NCBI GenBank assembly: GCA_025352225.1
Contig: JANXTT010000028.1
Span: 20,309 to 84,308 of the forward strand
Direction of reading: 5' to 3'
Origin: Mucilaginibacter sp.
GTDB lineage: Bacteria > Bacteroidota > Bacteroidia > Sphingobacteriales > Sphingobacteriaceae
Length of the DNA stretch: 64,000 bases
The notes under the pieces were generated by a model. That model made no database searches. It saw only the letters and a list, made by a program, of their open reading frames with translations, and was not told where the DNA came from. Below are positions 1 through 8,943 of the stretch, piece by piece. A program made the position numbers and the translations under genes. Position 1 is the stretch's first letter. The number at the start of each line of letters is the position of its first letter.

Positions 1-583
1 TATAACTTTTCAATACCTCACTAACCACATTGGTTATGGCTCTTTTAGTTTCTGTTTTCCCATAGCTAACCTGTTTTAATGGTATCCTTTCCGGCAGCCT
101 TAGCTCATTGGATTTGTTGCCGGCCTGTTGCAAACCATACTGAATTTCTATTGCTTTCCTTGCTGTTTCAGATTTGGTTTTACCCAACAGATGCAGGCTT
201 ATCCGTTCACCCGATGTTTGGATATTAGTAGTAACAATATGAACGTGCGGGTGCCCGGCATCGGAGTGTTGGTAGGCCAAATAAGGCTGATTGCCAAACC
301 CAATCTGCTCCATATAATCATTAACGATCTGCTGAAGTATGTGTTTTTCAAGCTGCTCACCTATAGCAAAATTCAAAGAAATATGGACAGTATTGGTTTT
401 GGTTCTTTCATTTCTTGACGCCAAATCTGTCAACCGTAACAGCTTGTCATTAAAATTCAGGTCCTCCAAATCCTTGAAATAGCCGCTCGCCACAATAAGC
501 TGCGCTTTATCATTTCGCAATTTATTCTCATTGTAATTCAATGCGCCGATGAGGCTTTTTCCGCTTATAATTTTTGCGACCAT
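1..583 (-). CDS. Relaxase/mobilization nuclease (partial, C-terminus beyond left edge)
   Basis: At least 194 codons read leftward from an ATG at 583 with no stop before the window edge. The protein begins MVAKIISGKSLIGALNYNE, typical of Bacteroidetes MobB-type relaxases (Pfam Relaxase family). The metal-binding three-histidine motif is visible as HSDAGHPHVHIVTTN near residues 106-120. Such enzymes nick oriT and attach covalently to the transferred strand through a tyrosine. The start overlaps the end of the upstream MobC-like gene by 19 bp, as is usual for this pair, so the two are probably co-translated. The C-terminal part is missing only because of the window edge. It marks the segment as mobilizable. 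Confidence 0.9.
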   Translation of the reverse strand, partial: MVAKIISGKSLIGALNYNENKLRNDKAQLIVASGYFKDLEDLNFNDKLLRLTDLASRNERTKTNTVHISLNFAIGEQLEKHILQQIVNDYMEQIGFGNQPYLAYQHSDAGHPHVHIVTTNIQTSGERISLHLLGKTKSETARKAIEIQYGLQQAGNKSNELRLPERIPLKQVSYGKTETKRAITNVVSEVLKSY

Positions 584-960
584 ATATCTGCATATTTGTT
601 CATCCGGTCTTTTATTTGGAGGATGGACGGCTCCAGTTTGCTATTAATTACACCAAGCAAATTAACCCATAACCGGGTGTCGGCATGGCCGTGTGCGCTA
701 TTTATATTACGTACCGCCTGGTTCAAATTATTACCAATGGCATTGAGTTCTTTCCGTAACAAAATGAGCTCTTCCAATACCTCATCCATTGACTTATCGC
801 GATAAGTTACGGTTATCGGTTTTTCGAGTAAAACGCTCCTGATATACTCACTTAATTTTCGGAACCGTGTCTTTTTAAATCTGTTATCCAGGATTGAAAA
901 TTCATTGGGCTTAAACCTGGTGGTAACCCTTTTCAGCCTGTTTACTTCTTCATTTTCCAT
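565..960 (-). CDS. MobC-like relaxosome accessory protein (MobA in Bacteroides nomenclature)
   Basis: A 131-residue basic protein. The open frame extends upstream to 1083, but the ATG at 960 (MENEEVNRLKRVTTRFKP) is preceded by an A/G-rich stretch and matches the usual length of the family, so I chose it. The N-terminal half looks like a ribbon-helix-helix DNA-binding region (FKPNEFSILDNRFKKT). The central LNAIGNNLNQAVRNIN is the typical MobC motif. These proteins bind oriT and help the relaxase. The gene overlaps the relaxase start by 19 bp. oriT is expected upstream of this operon or between it and the HTH gene, but I could not point to it. Confidence 0.8.
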   Translation of the reverse strand: MENEEVNRLKRVTTRFKPNEFSILDNRFKKTRFRKLSEYIRSVLLEKPITVTYRDKSMDEVLEELILLRKELNAIGNNLNQAVRNINSAHGHADTRLWVNLLGVINSKLEPSILQIKDRMNKYADIWSQKL

Positions 961-1131
961 CTTCTTAATCTTTAAAAATCCGACCTCGAAGGATTTTTCT
1001 ATGTCACGGACTGACTTCGGAAGGGAGGGCAAGATTTCGTTTGTCAGACAAACGTACATCTTGCTGATTGCTGAAAGAGGCAATCTCCTCCTTTTTCAAA
1101 GTCCTCGATTGGATTTGTCAAACATCCACAT

Positions 1132-1452
1132 TCAAATTGATTCGCTGCAATATGGCGATAGCCTTGATTTCCGCTTCATCCGCTGCCGATGGTCAAAAAT
1201 CCAGTCAGCCGCACAGACTTTCCAATTCCGAATTGGCGTACCTGTTCCCGTTTGCCATTGCCGTAATTCCTGCTCCGCTAAGAACACATCTGCATATTCC
1301 GCCAAATCTTTTTGGTCAAAATAGATGTGTACCGCAAACCTGTCGGGGGGCACATTAACACCAAATCCGTCCACAGTTTGAACTCCGATTTTGAGGTTAG
1401 CTTGGGGGGCTTTTGGACGTTTTGGAATGACCCGTTTTGCCTTCCGCTTCAT
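1132..1452 (-). CDS. Hypothetical protein of the mobilization region
   Basis: A 106-residue protein with a very basic N-terminus (MKRKAKRVIPKRPK) and no family I recognise. Its ATG overlaps the stop of the upstream HTH gene as ATGA (1449-1452), showing translational coupling. Its position between a HTH protein and the MobC-like gene suggests a role in mobilization or element maintenance, but this is inference only. The last 25 residues are highly basic (HRQRMKRKSR), compatible with nucleic-acid contact. A 170-bp space separates it from the MobC-like start at 960. Confidence 0.55.
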   Translation of the reverse strand: MKRKAKRVIPKRPKAPQANLKIGVQTVDGFGVNVPPDRFAVHIYFDQKDLAEYADVFLAEQELRQWQTGTGTPIRNWKVCAADWIFDHRQRMKRKSRLSPYCSESI

Positions 1453-1778
1453 GCCATTTTCATCTGATCAATCAATGTCCCTGAGTGCATCAGGTTTTCG
1501 ATCTCTTCCAGGTTATAGTACGTTACACCACCCAATTTCTTGAAAGGAATAACGCCTTTATCCCGTAGGTATTGAAGCTTGCTTTCCGACAGGCGGAGCA
1601 TCTTTTTAATTTCAAAAGCCTTGAGCCATTGGTGGCCCGGATGCCCGGATTGTTCTTTTAGCAATTTCTTAATGTCGCCAATAAGTTGCTGTTTAAAATC
1701 AATCAAGTCCTGAACAGTTATCAACTGGTCCCTGTGAACTTTTGGAAAGTCGTTCTGAGTTTCATTGTAATTTGCCAT
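1449..1778 (-). CDS. Helix-turn-helix (excisionase/MerR-type) DNA-binding protein
   Basis: A 109-residue protein whose C-terminal half, about residues 48-105, carries a helix-turn-helix of the HTH_17 type: IKKMLRLSESKLQYLRDKG followed by a beta-hairpin wing (VTYYNLEEIENLM). The N-terminal half is predicted helical. Proteins of this type stand just before the mobilization genes in many Bacteroidetes elements and act as excisionase-like or regulatory factors. It is the first gene of the leftward unit. The 294 bp between it and the rightward methyltransferase gene at 2073 must contain divergent promoters, though no clear consensus box was seen. Confidence 0.8.
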   Translation of the reverse strand: MANYNETQNDFPKVHRDQLITVQDLIDFKQQLIGDIKKLLKEQSGHPGHQWLKAFEIKKMLRLSESKLQYLRDKGVIPFKKLGGVTYYNLEEIENLMHSGTLIDQMKMA

Positions 1779-2072
1779 AGCTTAAATTTTACAGTGGCAA
1801 ATCTGGGAAAGGCTAAAATATATTTATCACACCTTATACATGAGGTAGGTGTTTTTATTTGCGGTACGCCATACCTCAATTCTAACTGTGCCCATTATGA
1901 TGGATATTCTAATCAGGACTTCGAAAACCTGCTTGCTTTACTGATCAATAGTCATTCAATTATGACCTGCGTTGCGCATGTAATTATCTTCGTTAACTTA
2001 CCTATATTTACCCTATTATCCTTTGCTTTAAAATAAATCAAACCGGCCTGGATAATATCACGGTTAATTTAT

Positions 2073-4841
2073 ATGAATATAGTCCAAATTGAAAATAGTA
2101 TTAACGATCTTATTAAATCATTCGATGAAGCGACTTTTATTTATGATTTCCTTTTAGCTTATGATACTCCAAAGTCTATTATTAAACGATTAAAAGATGG
2201 CGGTTTAAATCTCTCGAAAAATGAGGGCGAGGTATTATGGAAAAAGAAGATCTTTTTTAAGGCTATTAAAGATATTGACCTGCACCTTGAGATAGTCAGG
2301 TTAAAATCGGAACCTGCTGTCATTTCTCACTCACCCAGGTTTATTATCGTAACAGACTATGACAAACTACTTGCGATAGACATCAAAAATCAAGATAGTT
2401 TGGAAATACCAATTCTTGAGTTGAACAGGCATTACGCCTTTTTTCGGCCTTTGGCAGGAATGGAAAAAGCGCTCTTTAAAGTCGAAAATCCTGCTGATGT
2501 TAAAGCAGCCGAAAAGATGGCGAAGCTGTATGATGAGATCAAGAAACATAATCCGACTACTACCGCCGATGAAGTTCACAGTTTAAATGTATTCTTGTCG
2601 CGGCTCCTGTTTTGCTTTTTTGCGGAGGATACTGAAATTTTCAGCAAAAGTATTTTTACCAACGCTATTAAATCCCATACCCAGCCGGATGGCAGTGATT
2701 TGAAAAATTACTTGGAAAGACTTTTCAAAATTTTAAATACTGATTATCCTTTTCGTAGTAATCTGCCGGAACATTTGAATGTTTTCCAGTATGTTAATGG
2801 CGGTTTATTTAGGGAAGATTATGCCATACCGAAATTTACCTATAAATCACGTAACGCGATAATTGAATGCGGTGAATTAAATTGGAAGGATATTAATCCG
2901 GATATATTCGGTTCGATGATCCAGGCGGTTGTTACGCCTGAACATCGCGGAGGCTTAGGTATGCACTATACTTCCGTTCCTAATATTATGAAAGTAATAG
3001 AGCCGTTGTTTTTAAATGAGCTTTATGAGGAATTTGAAAGCAACAAAAATCAACCGCAAAAACTCGATAATTTGTTATTGCGATTATCTAAGTTAAAAAT
3101 ATTTGACCCGGCCTGTGGTAGTGGCAATTTTTTAATTATTGCCTATAAAGAATTGCGTTTCTTAGAAATTAAAATTATTCAAAGGCTTGAACAATTACAA
3201 CAAGCGGTAACGGGCTTTGAGGAAAAACAGTTGGCACTGATACCCAAAGCACAGCAAAGCCTTGCGGCTATGTATCAACGCAAGCTATTTTCAAATATAC
3301 AGCTAACTCAATTCTACGGCATTGAATTGGATGATTTCGCACATGAAGTTGCTATGCTTTCCTTGTGGCTAGCGCAACACCAGATGAACATGAAATTTAA
3401 AGAGGAATTTGGGCAGAGCAACCCGACTTTACCTTTGAAAGATGGCGGAAACATTACACATGGAAATGCCACCCGGTTAAACTGGGAAATAAATTGTCCT
3501 AAAAAAGAGGGTGATGAAATATATATTTTAGGAAACCCGCCTTATTTAGGCTCAAAAAATTTAGACGATGGGCAGAGGGATGATATGGTTTTTGTATTTG
3601 GCAATCATGGCAAAGTTTTAGACTACATCGCTGCTTGGTTTTATTTAGCTGCGAAATTTTGCCTGGACTTCAATTGTAAATTTGCCTTCGTTACTACCAA
3701 TTCCATTTGCCAAGGGGAACAAGTTGCAATTCTCTGGCCTATTGTTTTACAAAAATCCCTTGAAATATTTTTTGCTCATCAATCATTTAAATGGGAAAAC
3801 AATGCAAAAAACAAAGCTGCTGTAACTGTAGCAGTTGTTGGAGTCCGCAACAAATCAACCAAATTTAAGCTAATATTTAATGAGTTGATCTTCAAACAAG
3901 TTGCAAACATCAATCCATATTTAATCGCTGGAGAAACAATTTATGTAAAAAGCAAAGCGCAACCATTTCTCCATTTCCCTGAAATGATTGGAGGAAATGT
4001 TGCCTATGATAGTGGTTACTTAATTTTTGAAGAATCAGAAGTAGACACGTTTCTTCAAAAAGAACCAAAATCAGACCATCTTTTTAAAAAATTGATTGGA
4101 GGCAAAGAATTATTAAATGACGGAATACGATATTGTTTGTGGATGAAAAACGTTTCCTTAGAAGACATTTCAGATTTACCTCATGTGTTAGAGCGGGTTG
4201 AATTCGTTAAAAGAGCAAGACTTAGCGCAAAAGATGAAGGCACCCACAGATTGGCCGAACGGTCTCATCAATTTAGAGATTTAAATAATCCAAGTCTTTA
4301 TCTTGCGATTCCAAAGACTTCAAGTGAAAGAAGGGATTACATTCCAATCAAATACTTTGACGACAGTTTTATACCAGCCGATTCAATAAGATTAATACCA
4401 GATGCACAGCCGTATATATTTGCATTGTTGAGTTCCAGGATGCATATGGTATGGATGAAAACTGTGTCAGGCAGGTTGAAAACGGACTATCGATATTCGA
4501 AAAATCTGAGCTATAATACCTATCCTTTTCCACAAATTAATGAAAGTCAAAAACTTGAATTGGAAAAATATACATACAGAATCTTACAGGAGCGGGAAAA
4601 TTACTCAGAAAAAACTTTGGCAGAATTATACGATCCTGATAAAATGCCTATTGAATTGAAGGATTTTCATTTACAATTAGATAATGCTGTCGAAAAATGT
4701 TACAGAAGTCGACCATTTGAAAATGATGAGGAACGACTAGAGTTCCTTTTTAAGCTTTATGAACAAATGATATTAAAAGACGAGGAAAGTGGGACTTTAT
4801 TTGAATTAACGAAGAACCTAAAAAAATCAAATAAAAAATAG
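2073..4841 (+). CDS. MmeI-like class I N6-adenine DNA methyltransferase
   Basis: A 922-residue protein. SAM-binding motif I is FDPACGSGNF near residues 344-353 and the catalytic motif IV is NPPY at 488-491, the signature of N6-adenine methyltransferases. A helical region before motif I (LNVFLSRLLFCFFAEDTEIF) and the C-terminal region (target recognition plus helical tail) follow the domain order of the type IIL/MmeI family. In MmeI the N-terminus carries a PD-(D/E)XK nuclease. Here the N-terminal 150 residues (FIIVTDYDKLLAIDIK) show no convincing D...ExK triad, so this copy is probably methylation only. It is the first gene of a three-gene unit; the helicase gene begins one base after its stop. 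Confidence 0.85.
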   Translation: MNIVQIENSINDLIKSFDEATFIYDFLLAYDTPKSIIKRLKDGGLNLSKNEGEVLWKKKIFFKAIKDIDLHLEIVRLKSEPAVISHSPRFIIVTDYDKLLAIDIKNQDSLEIPILELNRHYAFFRPLAGMEKALFKVENPADVKAAEKMAKLYDEIKKHNPTTTADEVHSLNVFLSRLLFCFFAEDTEIFSKSIFTNAIKSHTQPDGSDLKNYLERLFKILNTDYPFRSNLPEHLNVFQYVNGGLFREDYAIPKFTYKSRNAIIECGELNWKDINPDIFGSMIQAVVTPEHRGGLGMHYTSVPNIMKVIEPLFLNELYEEFESNKNQPQKLDNLLLRLSKLKIFDPACGSGNFLIIAYKELRFLEIKIIQRLEQLQQAVTGFEEKQLALIPKAQQSLAAMYQRKLFSNIQLTQFYGIELDDFAHEVAMLSLWLAQHQMNMKFKEEFGQSNPTLPLKDGGNITHGNATRLNWEINCPKKEGDEIYILGNPPYLGSKNLDDGQRDDMVFVFGNHGKVLDYIAAWFYLAAKFCLDFNCKFAFVTTNSICQGEQVAILWPIVLQKSLEIFFAHQSFKWENNAKNKAAVTVAVVGVRNKSTKFKLIFNELIFKQVANINPYLIAGETIYVKSKAQPFLHFPEMIGGNVAYDSGYLIFEESEVDTFLQKEPKSDHLFKKLIGGKELLNDGIRYCLWMKNVSLEDISDLPHVLERVEFVKRARLSAKDEGTHRLAERSHQFRDLNNPSLYLAIPKTSSERRDYIPIKYFDDSFIPADSIRLIPDAQPYIFALLSSRMHMVWMKTVSGRLKTDYRYSKNLSYNTYPFPQINESQKLELEKYTYRILQERENYSEKTLAELYDPDKMPIELKDFHLQLDNAVEKCYRSRPFENDEERLEFLFKLYEQMILKDEESGTLFELTKNLKKSNKK

Positions 4842-4842
4842 T

Positions 4843-6774
4843 ATGCCAGATATAGTAAATGTTACTTATTCGCAGACCGGCCAAAGCTCAAAGATCAACA
4901 ATTTGGGTATGCGTGAAATGCAAGAAAAGGCATACCAAGCTCGCGATGCACAATACCTTTTATTGAAAGCACCTCCGGCTTCTGGAAAATCTCGTGCGTT
5001 GATGTTTGTTGCATTGGATAAACTTGTTTATCAAAATATCAAAAAGGTTATCGTTGCCGTGCCTGAAAGGTCAATTGGCTCTTCTTTTCGTTCAACTAAC
5101 TTAACTGAACATGGTTTTTATGCCAATTGGCAAATTAATGATGCCTATAATCTATGTACACCTGGAAGCGACGGCAGTAAAAGTAAAGTGCAAGCTTTTA
5201 AAAATTTTTTAGCAAATGAAGAAAAAGTTTTGATTTGCACCCATGCAACATTAAGGTTTGCTGTAGATGAATTGGAAGAATCGGCCTTTAACAATACTCT
5301 GTTAGCGATAGATGAATTTCACCACGTTTCAGCGGATGCTGATAGCAGGTTGGGGGAACATTTGCGTGCTATCATGCAAAAATCAACGGCCCATATAATT
5401 GCAATGACCGGTTCATACTTTAGAGGTGATAGCGTACCTGTTTTATTGCCGGAAGATGAATCAAAATTCACTAAAGTAACCTATAATTATTACGAACAGC
5501 TTAATGGTTATACTTATCTCAAATCTTTAGGAATAGGCTATCATTTTTATCAAGGTAGGTACACAACGGCAATTCTGGAAATTTTAGATACCGATAAAAA
5601 GACCATACTGCACATACCAAATGTCAACTCCGGTGAATCTACAAAGCAAAAAGATATAGAGGTTGGGTTTATTATAGATGCTATAGGGGAAATAACCCAC
5701 CAGGACAGCGAAACCGGGGTTATTTACGTCAAACGTACCACTGATGGGAAAATAATTAAGGTTGCCGATTTGGTGAATGATAAAGCTAACGAGAGGGAAA
5801 AGATATCCACTTATTTGCGCAATATGACTGCTCTTGACGATATGGATCTCATTATCGCTTTGGGTATGGCCAAAGAAGGATTCGATTGGCCTTATTGCGA
5901 AAATGCTTTAACGGTTGGCTACCGGGGATCATTGACGGAAATTATCCAGATCATCGGCCGTTGCACCCGCGATAGTAGCAATAAAACGCATGCTCAATTC
6001 ACCAACCTTATTGCAGAACCTGATGCGCAAAGGGAAGATGTGCAGCTTTCAGTAAATAATATGCTAAAAGCAATCACGGCATCCTTGTTAATGGAACAGG
6101 TTTTGGCCCCAAATTTCAAATTTAAAACCAAGCTTAATGATGAAGACAAACCCAAGCCTGGGGAGATGAAAATTTGGGGTTTAAAAGAGCCCAGCTCAAA
6201 ACGTGTCAAGGATATTATAGAATCTGATTTGAACGACCTTAAAGCCACCATATTGCAGGATAATACTATGCTGAAAGCCATGCCCGGCAATTTAGACCCG
6301 GAGGTTATTAATAAAGTACTTATCCCTAAAATAATTCAGATTAAATACCCTGATTTAACTGAGGGTGAAGTTGAAGAATTACGCCAGCATGTTGTTGCTG
6401 ATTCTGTCATCAAAAATGGGGAAATAAAAACCGTTGGTGATAAGCGGTTTTTAATCATGGCTAACAAATTTGTCGACATAGACCAGTTGCATATTGATTT
6501 AATCGACCAGGTCAACCCTTTTCAAAAGGCTTTTGAAGTTTTGTCAAAAACTGTAACTACCCACGTACTTAAACTAATTCAGGAAAGTATTGATTCTACC
6601 CGGATACAAGTAACAAAAGAGGAAGCAATTGTATTATGGCCTAAGATCAAGGACTTTAGGGCTACTCATGGCCGGGAACCGAATATTAGTTCTCTCGATT
6701 CACTGGAAAAAAGAATGGCTGAAGTAATAATTTACCTAAAGGCAGAAAAGCGGAAACAAGCAAATGGCAATTAA
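4843..6774 (+). CDS. Superfamily 2 DEAD/DEAH-type helicase (restriction-associated)
   Basis: A 643-residue protein with complete SF2 motifs: Walker A APPASGKS at 43-50, DEFH box at 157-160, motif III-like MTGS, and motif VI QIIGRCTRD starting at 369. It resembles the translocase half of type I/III restriction enzymes more than replicative helicases. No nuclease motif is visible in it. The extreme C-terminus (about residues 603-640) contains a short helical unit, FRATHGREPNISSLDSLEKR, that recurs in the N-terminus of the next protein. The start is one base after the methyltransferase stop and the end overlaps the nuclease gene by 11 bp, so the three proteins are probably made together and act as one system. 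Confidence 0.85.
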   Translation: MPDIVNVTYSQTGQSSKINNLGMREMQEKAYQARDAQYLLLKAPPASGKSRALMFVALDKLVYQNIKKVIVAVPERSIGSSFRSTNLTEHGFYANWQINDAYNLCTPGSDGSKSKVQAFKNFLANEEKVLICTHATLRFAVDELEESAFNNTLLAIDEFHHVSADADSRLGEHLRAIMQKSTAHIIAMTGSYFRGDSVPVLLPEDESKFTKVTYNYYEQLNGYTYLKSLGIGYHFYQGRYTTAILEILDTDKKTILHIPNVNSGESTKQKDIEVGFIIDAIGEITHQDSETGVIYVKRTTDGKIIKVADLVNDKANEREKISTYLRNMTALDDMDLIIALGMAKEGFDWPYCENALTVGYRGSLTEIIQIIGRCTRDSSNKTHAQFTNLIAEPDAQREDVQLSVNNMLKAITASLLMEQVLAPNFKFKTKLNDEDKPKPGEMKIWGLKEPSSKRVKDIIESDLNDLKATILQDNTMLKAMPGNLDPEVINKVLIPKIIQIKYPDLTEGEVEELRQHVVADSVIKNGEIKTVGDKRFLIMANKFVDIDQLHIDLIDQVNPFQKAFEVLSKTVTTHVLKLIQESIDSTRIQVTKEEAIVLWPKIKDFRATHGREPNISSLDSLEKRMAEVIIYLKAEKRKQANGN

Positions 6775-7921
6775 AGGTTCTTTAGAAGATATTTTCAATG
6801 ATGACCCTTTTGGTTTATTAGATATAAAACCAGCCGGGACACAGGCCAGAAACGCAGATGAACGTTTGGTTTCTTCCTTTGAGGAAATTAATTCCTTTTA
6901 TGAAAAAAACAATCGGGAGCCTACTTCAGGCAACGGGGTGCAGGAACATCAATTAAAGTCACGATTAAATGGTATCCGATCAGATCAACAAAAAATTGAA
7001 ATGCTCAAGCCTCATGACCGATTTAATTTATTGGAAATCGTTCAAAAGCCCATCGAAAGCATTGACGATATATGGGAAGATGACGATTTTGGATTATTAG
7101 AAACCAGTGCTGAAAGTATTTTCGATCTTAAACATGTATCTAAAGAGACAACAATGCCTGATTATGTTGCCTCACGGAAACCGTGCATGGACTTCGAAAA
7201 TTTTGAACACTTATTTATTGCCTGTCACCAGGATTTGAGAGCTAAAAGAAGGAAACTTTATCCATTTAAAAATGAGCAGCAAATAGATAAAGGGTATTTT
7301 TTTGTTCTAAAAGGGATTTTGCTATATGTAGCTGAAGTATCTGAAAAGGAAAAAATAGGCGGCAAGGTCAATGCCCGTTTAAGGTGCATTTTTGAAAATG
7401 GAACGGAATCAGATATGCTACTCCGTTCACTTGCGGCAGAATTATATAAAAATGGCCGACGTGTCACAGAAAAGGCTGAAAACCTACTCGATAACTTCAA
7501 CAGTATATCTAATGAAGACAAAGAATCAGGATACATATATGTTTTGCGCTCCCTAAGCGAAAACCCTGAAATTAAAGCAACAAAAAACCTTTTTAAGATA
7601 GGATTTTCTACCACCGAAGTTGAAGAAAGGATTAAAAATGCGCATTTGGAGGCCACTTACTTGTTTGCGCCCGTGATTATAGTATCTGTTTTCAAATGCT
7701 ACAACATGAATACGCAAAGGCTTGAATTATTACTCCATACGTTTTTTGGCGCCTCTTGCCTAAACATTGACATATTTGATAAAGATTCTAAAAGGTTCAC
7801 CCCCAGGGAATGGTTTATAGCACCAATCGACATAATTGAACAAGCAATCGAATTTATAATTAGCGGTGAGATCGTTAATTATAAGTATGAAGCGAACTCG
7901 CAGATAATTGTAAATAAATAA
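6764..7921 (+). CDS. GIY-YIG nuclease (T5orf172-like) partner of the methyltransferase-helicase pair
   Basis: A 385-residue protein. The C-terminal third is a GIY-YIG domain: GYIYVL at 256-261, FKIG at 277-280, a likely catalytic Arg at 289 and the metal-binding Glu at 321 (QRLELLLHTFF). The N-terminus holds two copies of an acidic motif, SLEDIFNDDPFGLLD (about 6-20) and SIDDIWEDDDFGLLE (about 99-113), and between them a unit (FYEKNNREPTSG) resembling the helicase C-terminus. The gene overlaps the helicase gene by 11 bp. As the methyltransferase lacks an evident nuclease, this protein is the likely cutting subunit. The exact family name is inferred from motifs, not from a search. Confidence 0.8.
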   Translation: MAIKGSLEDIFNDDPFGLLDIKPAGTQARNADERLVSSFEEINSFYEKNNREPTSGNGVQEHQLKSRLNGIRSDQQKIEMLKPHDRFNLLEIVQKPIESIDDIWEDDDFGLLETSAESIFDLKHVSKETTMPDYVASRKPCMDFENFEHLFIACHQDLRAKRRKLYPFKNEQQIDKGYFFVLKGILLYVAEVSEKEKIGGKVNARLRCIFENGTESDMLLRSLAAELYKNGRRVTEKAENLLDNFNSISNEDKESGYIYVLRSLSENPEIKATKNLFKIGFSTTEVEERIKNAHLEATYLFAPVIIVSVFKCYNMNTQRLELLLHTFFGASCLNIDIFDKDSKRFTPREWFIAPIDIIEQAIEFIISGEIVNYKYEANSQIIVNK

Positions 7922-8078
7922 ATTTGAATTGGTCATTAATCGCAAATTGTTTAAACTGCCGAACTTGGAGATTCTGATGAACTTTTCTACCCCTTAATAA
8001 AGATGAGGCATTCTGCCCTCCACATCGGTTTAGGCATCCACAAATTGTGCGTAAGTTATTTACTCTGCCCGAGGTGTG

Positions 8079-8885
8079 TTAGAAACGGCCACGCCTTTTA
8101 TAGGTTACGGGTCTGGGAAAATTTGCTATGGCTTGCCTTTGCTGAATTCTTTGCAGCATGGTAATCTGATTTTGCAGGTCCCGTATAAATTGTTCTTTAT
8201 TATTCAAAAAACTGCGAAGCCGCAATGACGACCTACCATTAATGGCATCGTCTATAAAAGATTTAACAGGTATCTTTTCCAAAAGCGCGGAGTTTCCAAT
8301 TCTTACCGGAAACAAGCAAAATACATGTTCTTTTAAATCAGTTGACCCGTAAAACGTTTGGTCGCTCTTAAAGTCAAAGATCACCGGGATAGGACTTCCG
8401 AGCCATGCAGCCGGTAAACTATATTCCGGGTTACCCACCAAAAAGCTACCGGCATTCATTTGAAAAAAATGGTCTTTCGAGTCAATAAAGCGCTGGTGTT
8501 CCCGCTTCAGACGTGTTCCATCGGCCACCCAAACCATGTTTTTGTAAAAATTTTCGCGGGAAACACGCTCCAAAGGGTCAATGCGGGAGTGCTGGAATTC
8601 AATCACCATTCCATGAACAGTACGTATATCAGCAATATGTTTTTCTCCTATTAGTTCATCATATAAAATGACTTCCTGCCATTCAACAGGAAAATTACCC
8701 TTCCATGATCGGTGCCATTCGGTTTCCGGTTCCCACCAGAGATCGCACATTTTATTGCGGTGCGCCCAATGATGCATTCGTTGTATTCCGCATTTTGCGA
8801 TAAGAAGCAAGCCGCATCCGGGACAGATTCCTGTTAATCCAGGACTTGCCTCAACACGCATATTATCAATCATTGCAAAACGCAT
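8079..8885 (-). CDS. CoiA-like protein with putative PD-(D/E)XK nuclease fold
   Basis: A 268-residue protein resembling the competence protein CoiA family. It has an N-terminal zinc-ribbon-like CPGCG, then HHWAH and a nuclease-like core: HIADIRTVHGMVIEFQHSRI, where the Asp and the EFQ motif fit the PD-(D/E)XK pattern common in CoiA relatives. The C-terminus is basic and helical. CoiA is needed for recombination of incoming DNA in Streptococcus; relatives on mobile elements are often found inside defence islands, with unknown role. It reads opposite to its neighbours and lies downstream of a small unknown gene, separated from it by a strong hairpin. Function beyond nuclease fold is not established. 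Confidence 0.65.
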   Translation of the reverse strand: MRFAMIDNMRVEASPGLTGICPGCGLLLIAKCGIQRMHHWAHRNKMCDLWWEPETEWHRSWKGNFPVEWQEVILYDELIGEKHIADIRTVHGMVIEFQHSRIDPLERVSRENFYKNMVWVADGTRLKREHQRFIDSKDHFFQMNAGSFLVGNPEYSLPAAWLGSPIPVIFDFKSDQTFYGSTDLKEHVFCLFPVRIGNSALLEKIPVKSFIDDAINGRSSLRLRSFLNNKEQFIRDLQNQITMLQRIQQRQAIANFPRPVTYKRRGRF

Positions 8886-8905
8886 GGTTGGTATTAAGTC
8901 AGCAG

Positions 8906-8931
8906 CACCCCGGTCTTTTAAGACCGGGGTG
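8906..8931 (-). terminator. Strong 12-bp hairpin between small gene and CoiA-like gene
   Basis: Two 12-bp perfect arms, caccccggtctt and its reverse complement, are separated by 2 nt. It lies downstream of the 78-residue gene and 20 bp before the CoiA-like start. On the minus strand it is not followed by a T-run; on the plus strand TTTT follows. It may be an attenuator or processing hairpin between the two minus-strand genes rather than a full terminator. Confidence 0.5.
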
Positions 8932-8943
8932 TTTTGCTATTGT

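Noticed and set aside
128..418. Open frame on the plus strand within the relaxase gene
   Set aside because: It is the complementary shadow of the relaxase, whose histidine motif is clearly on the minus strand.
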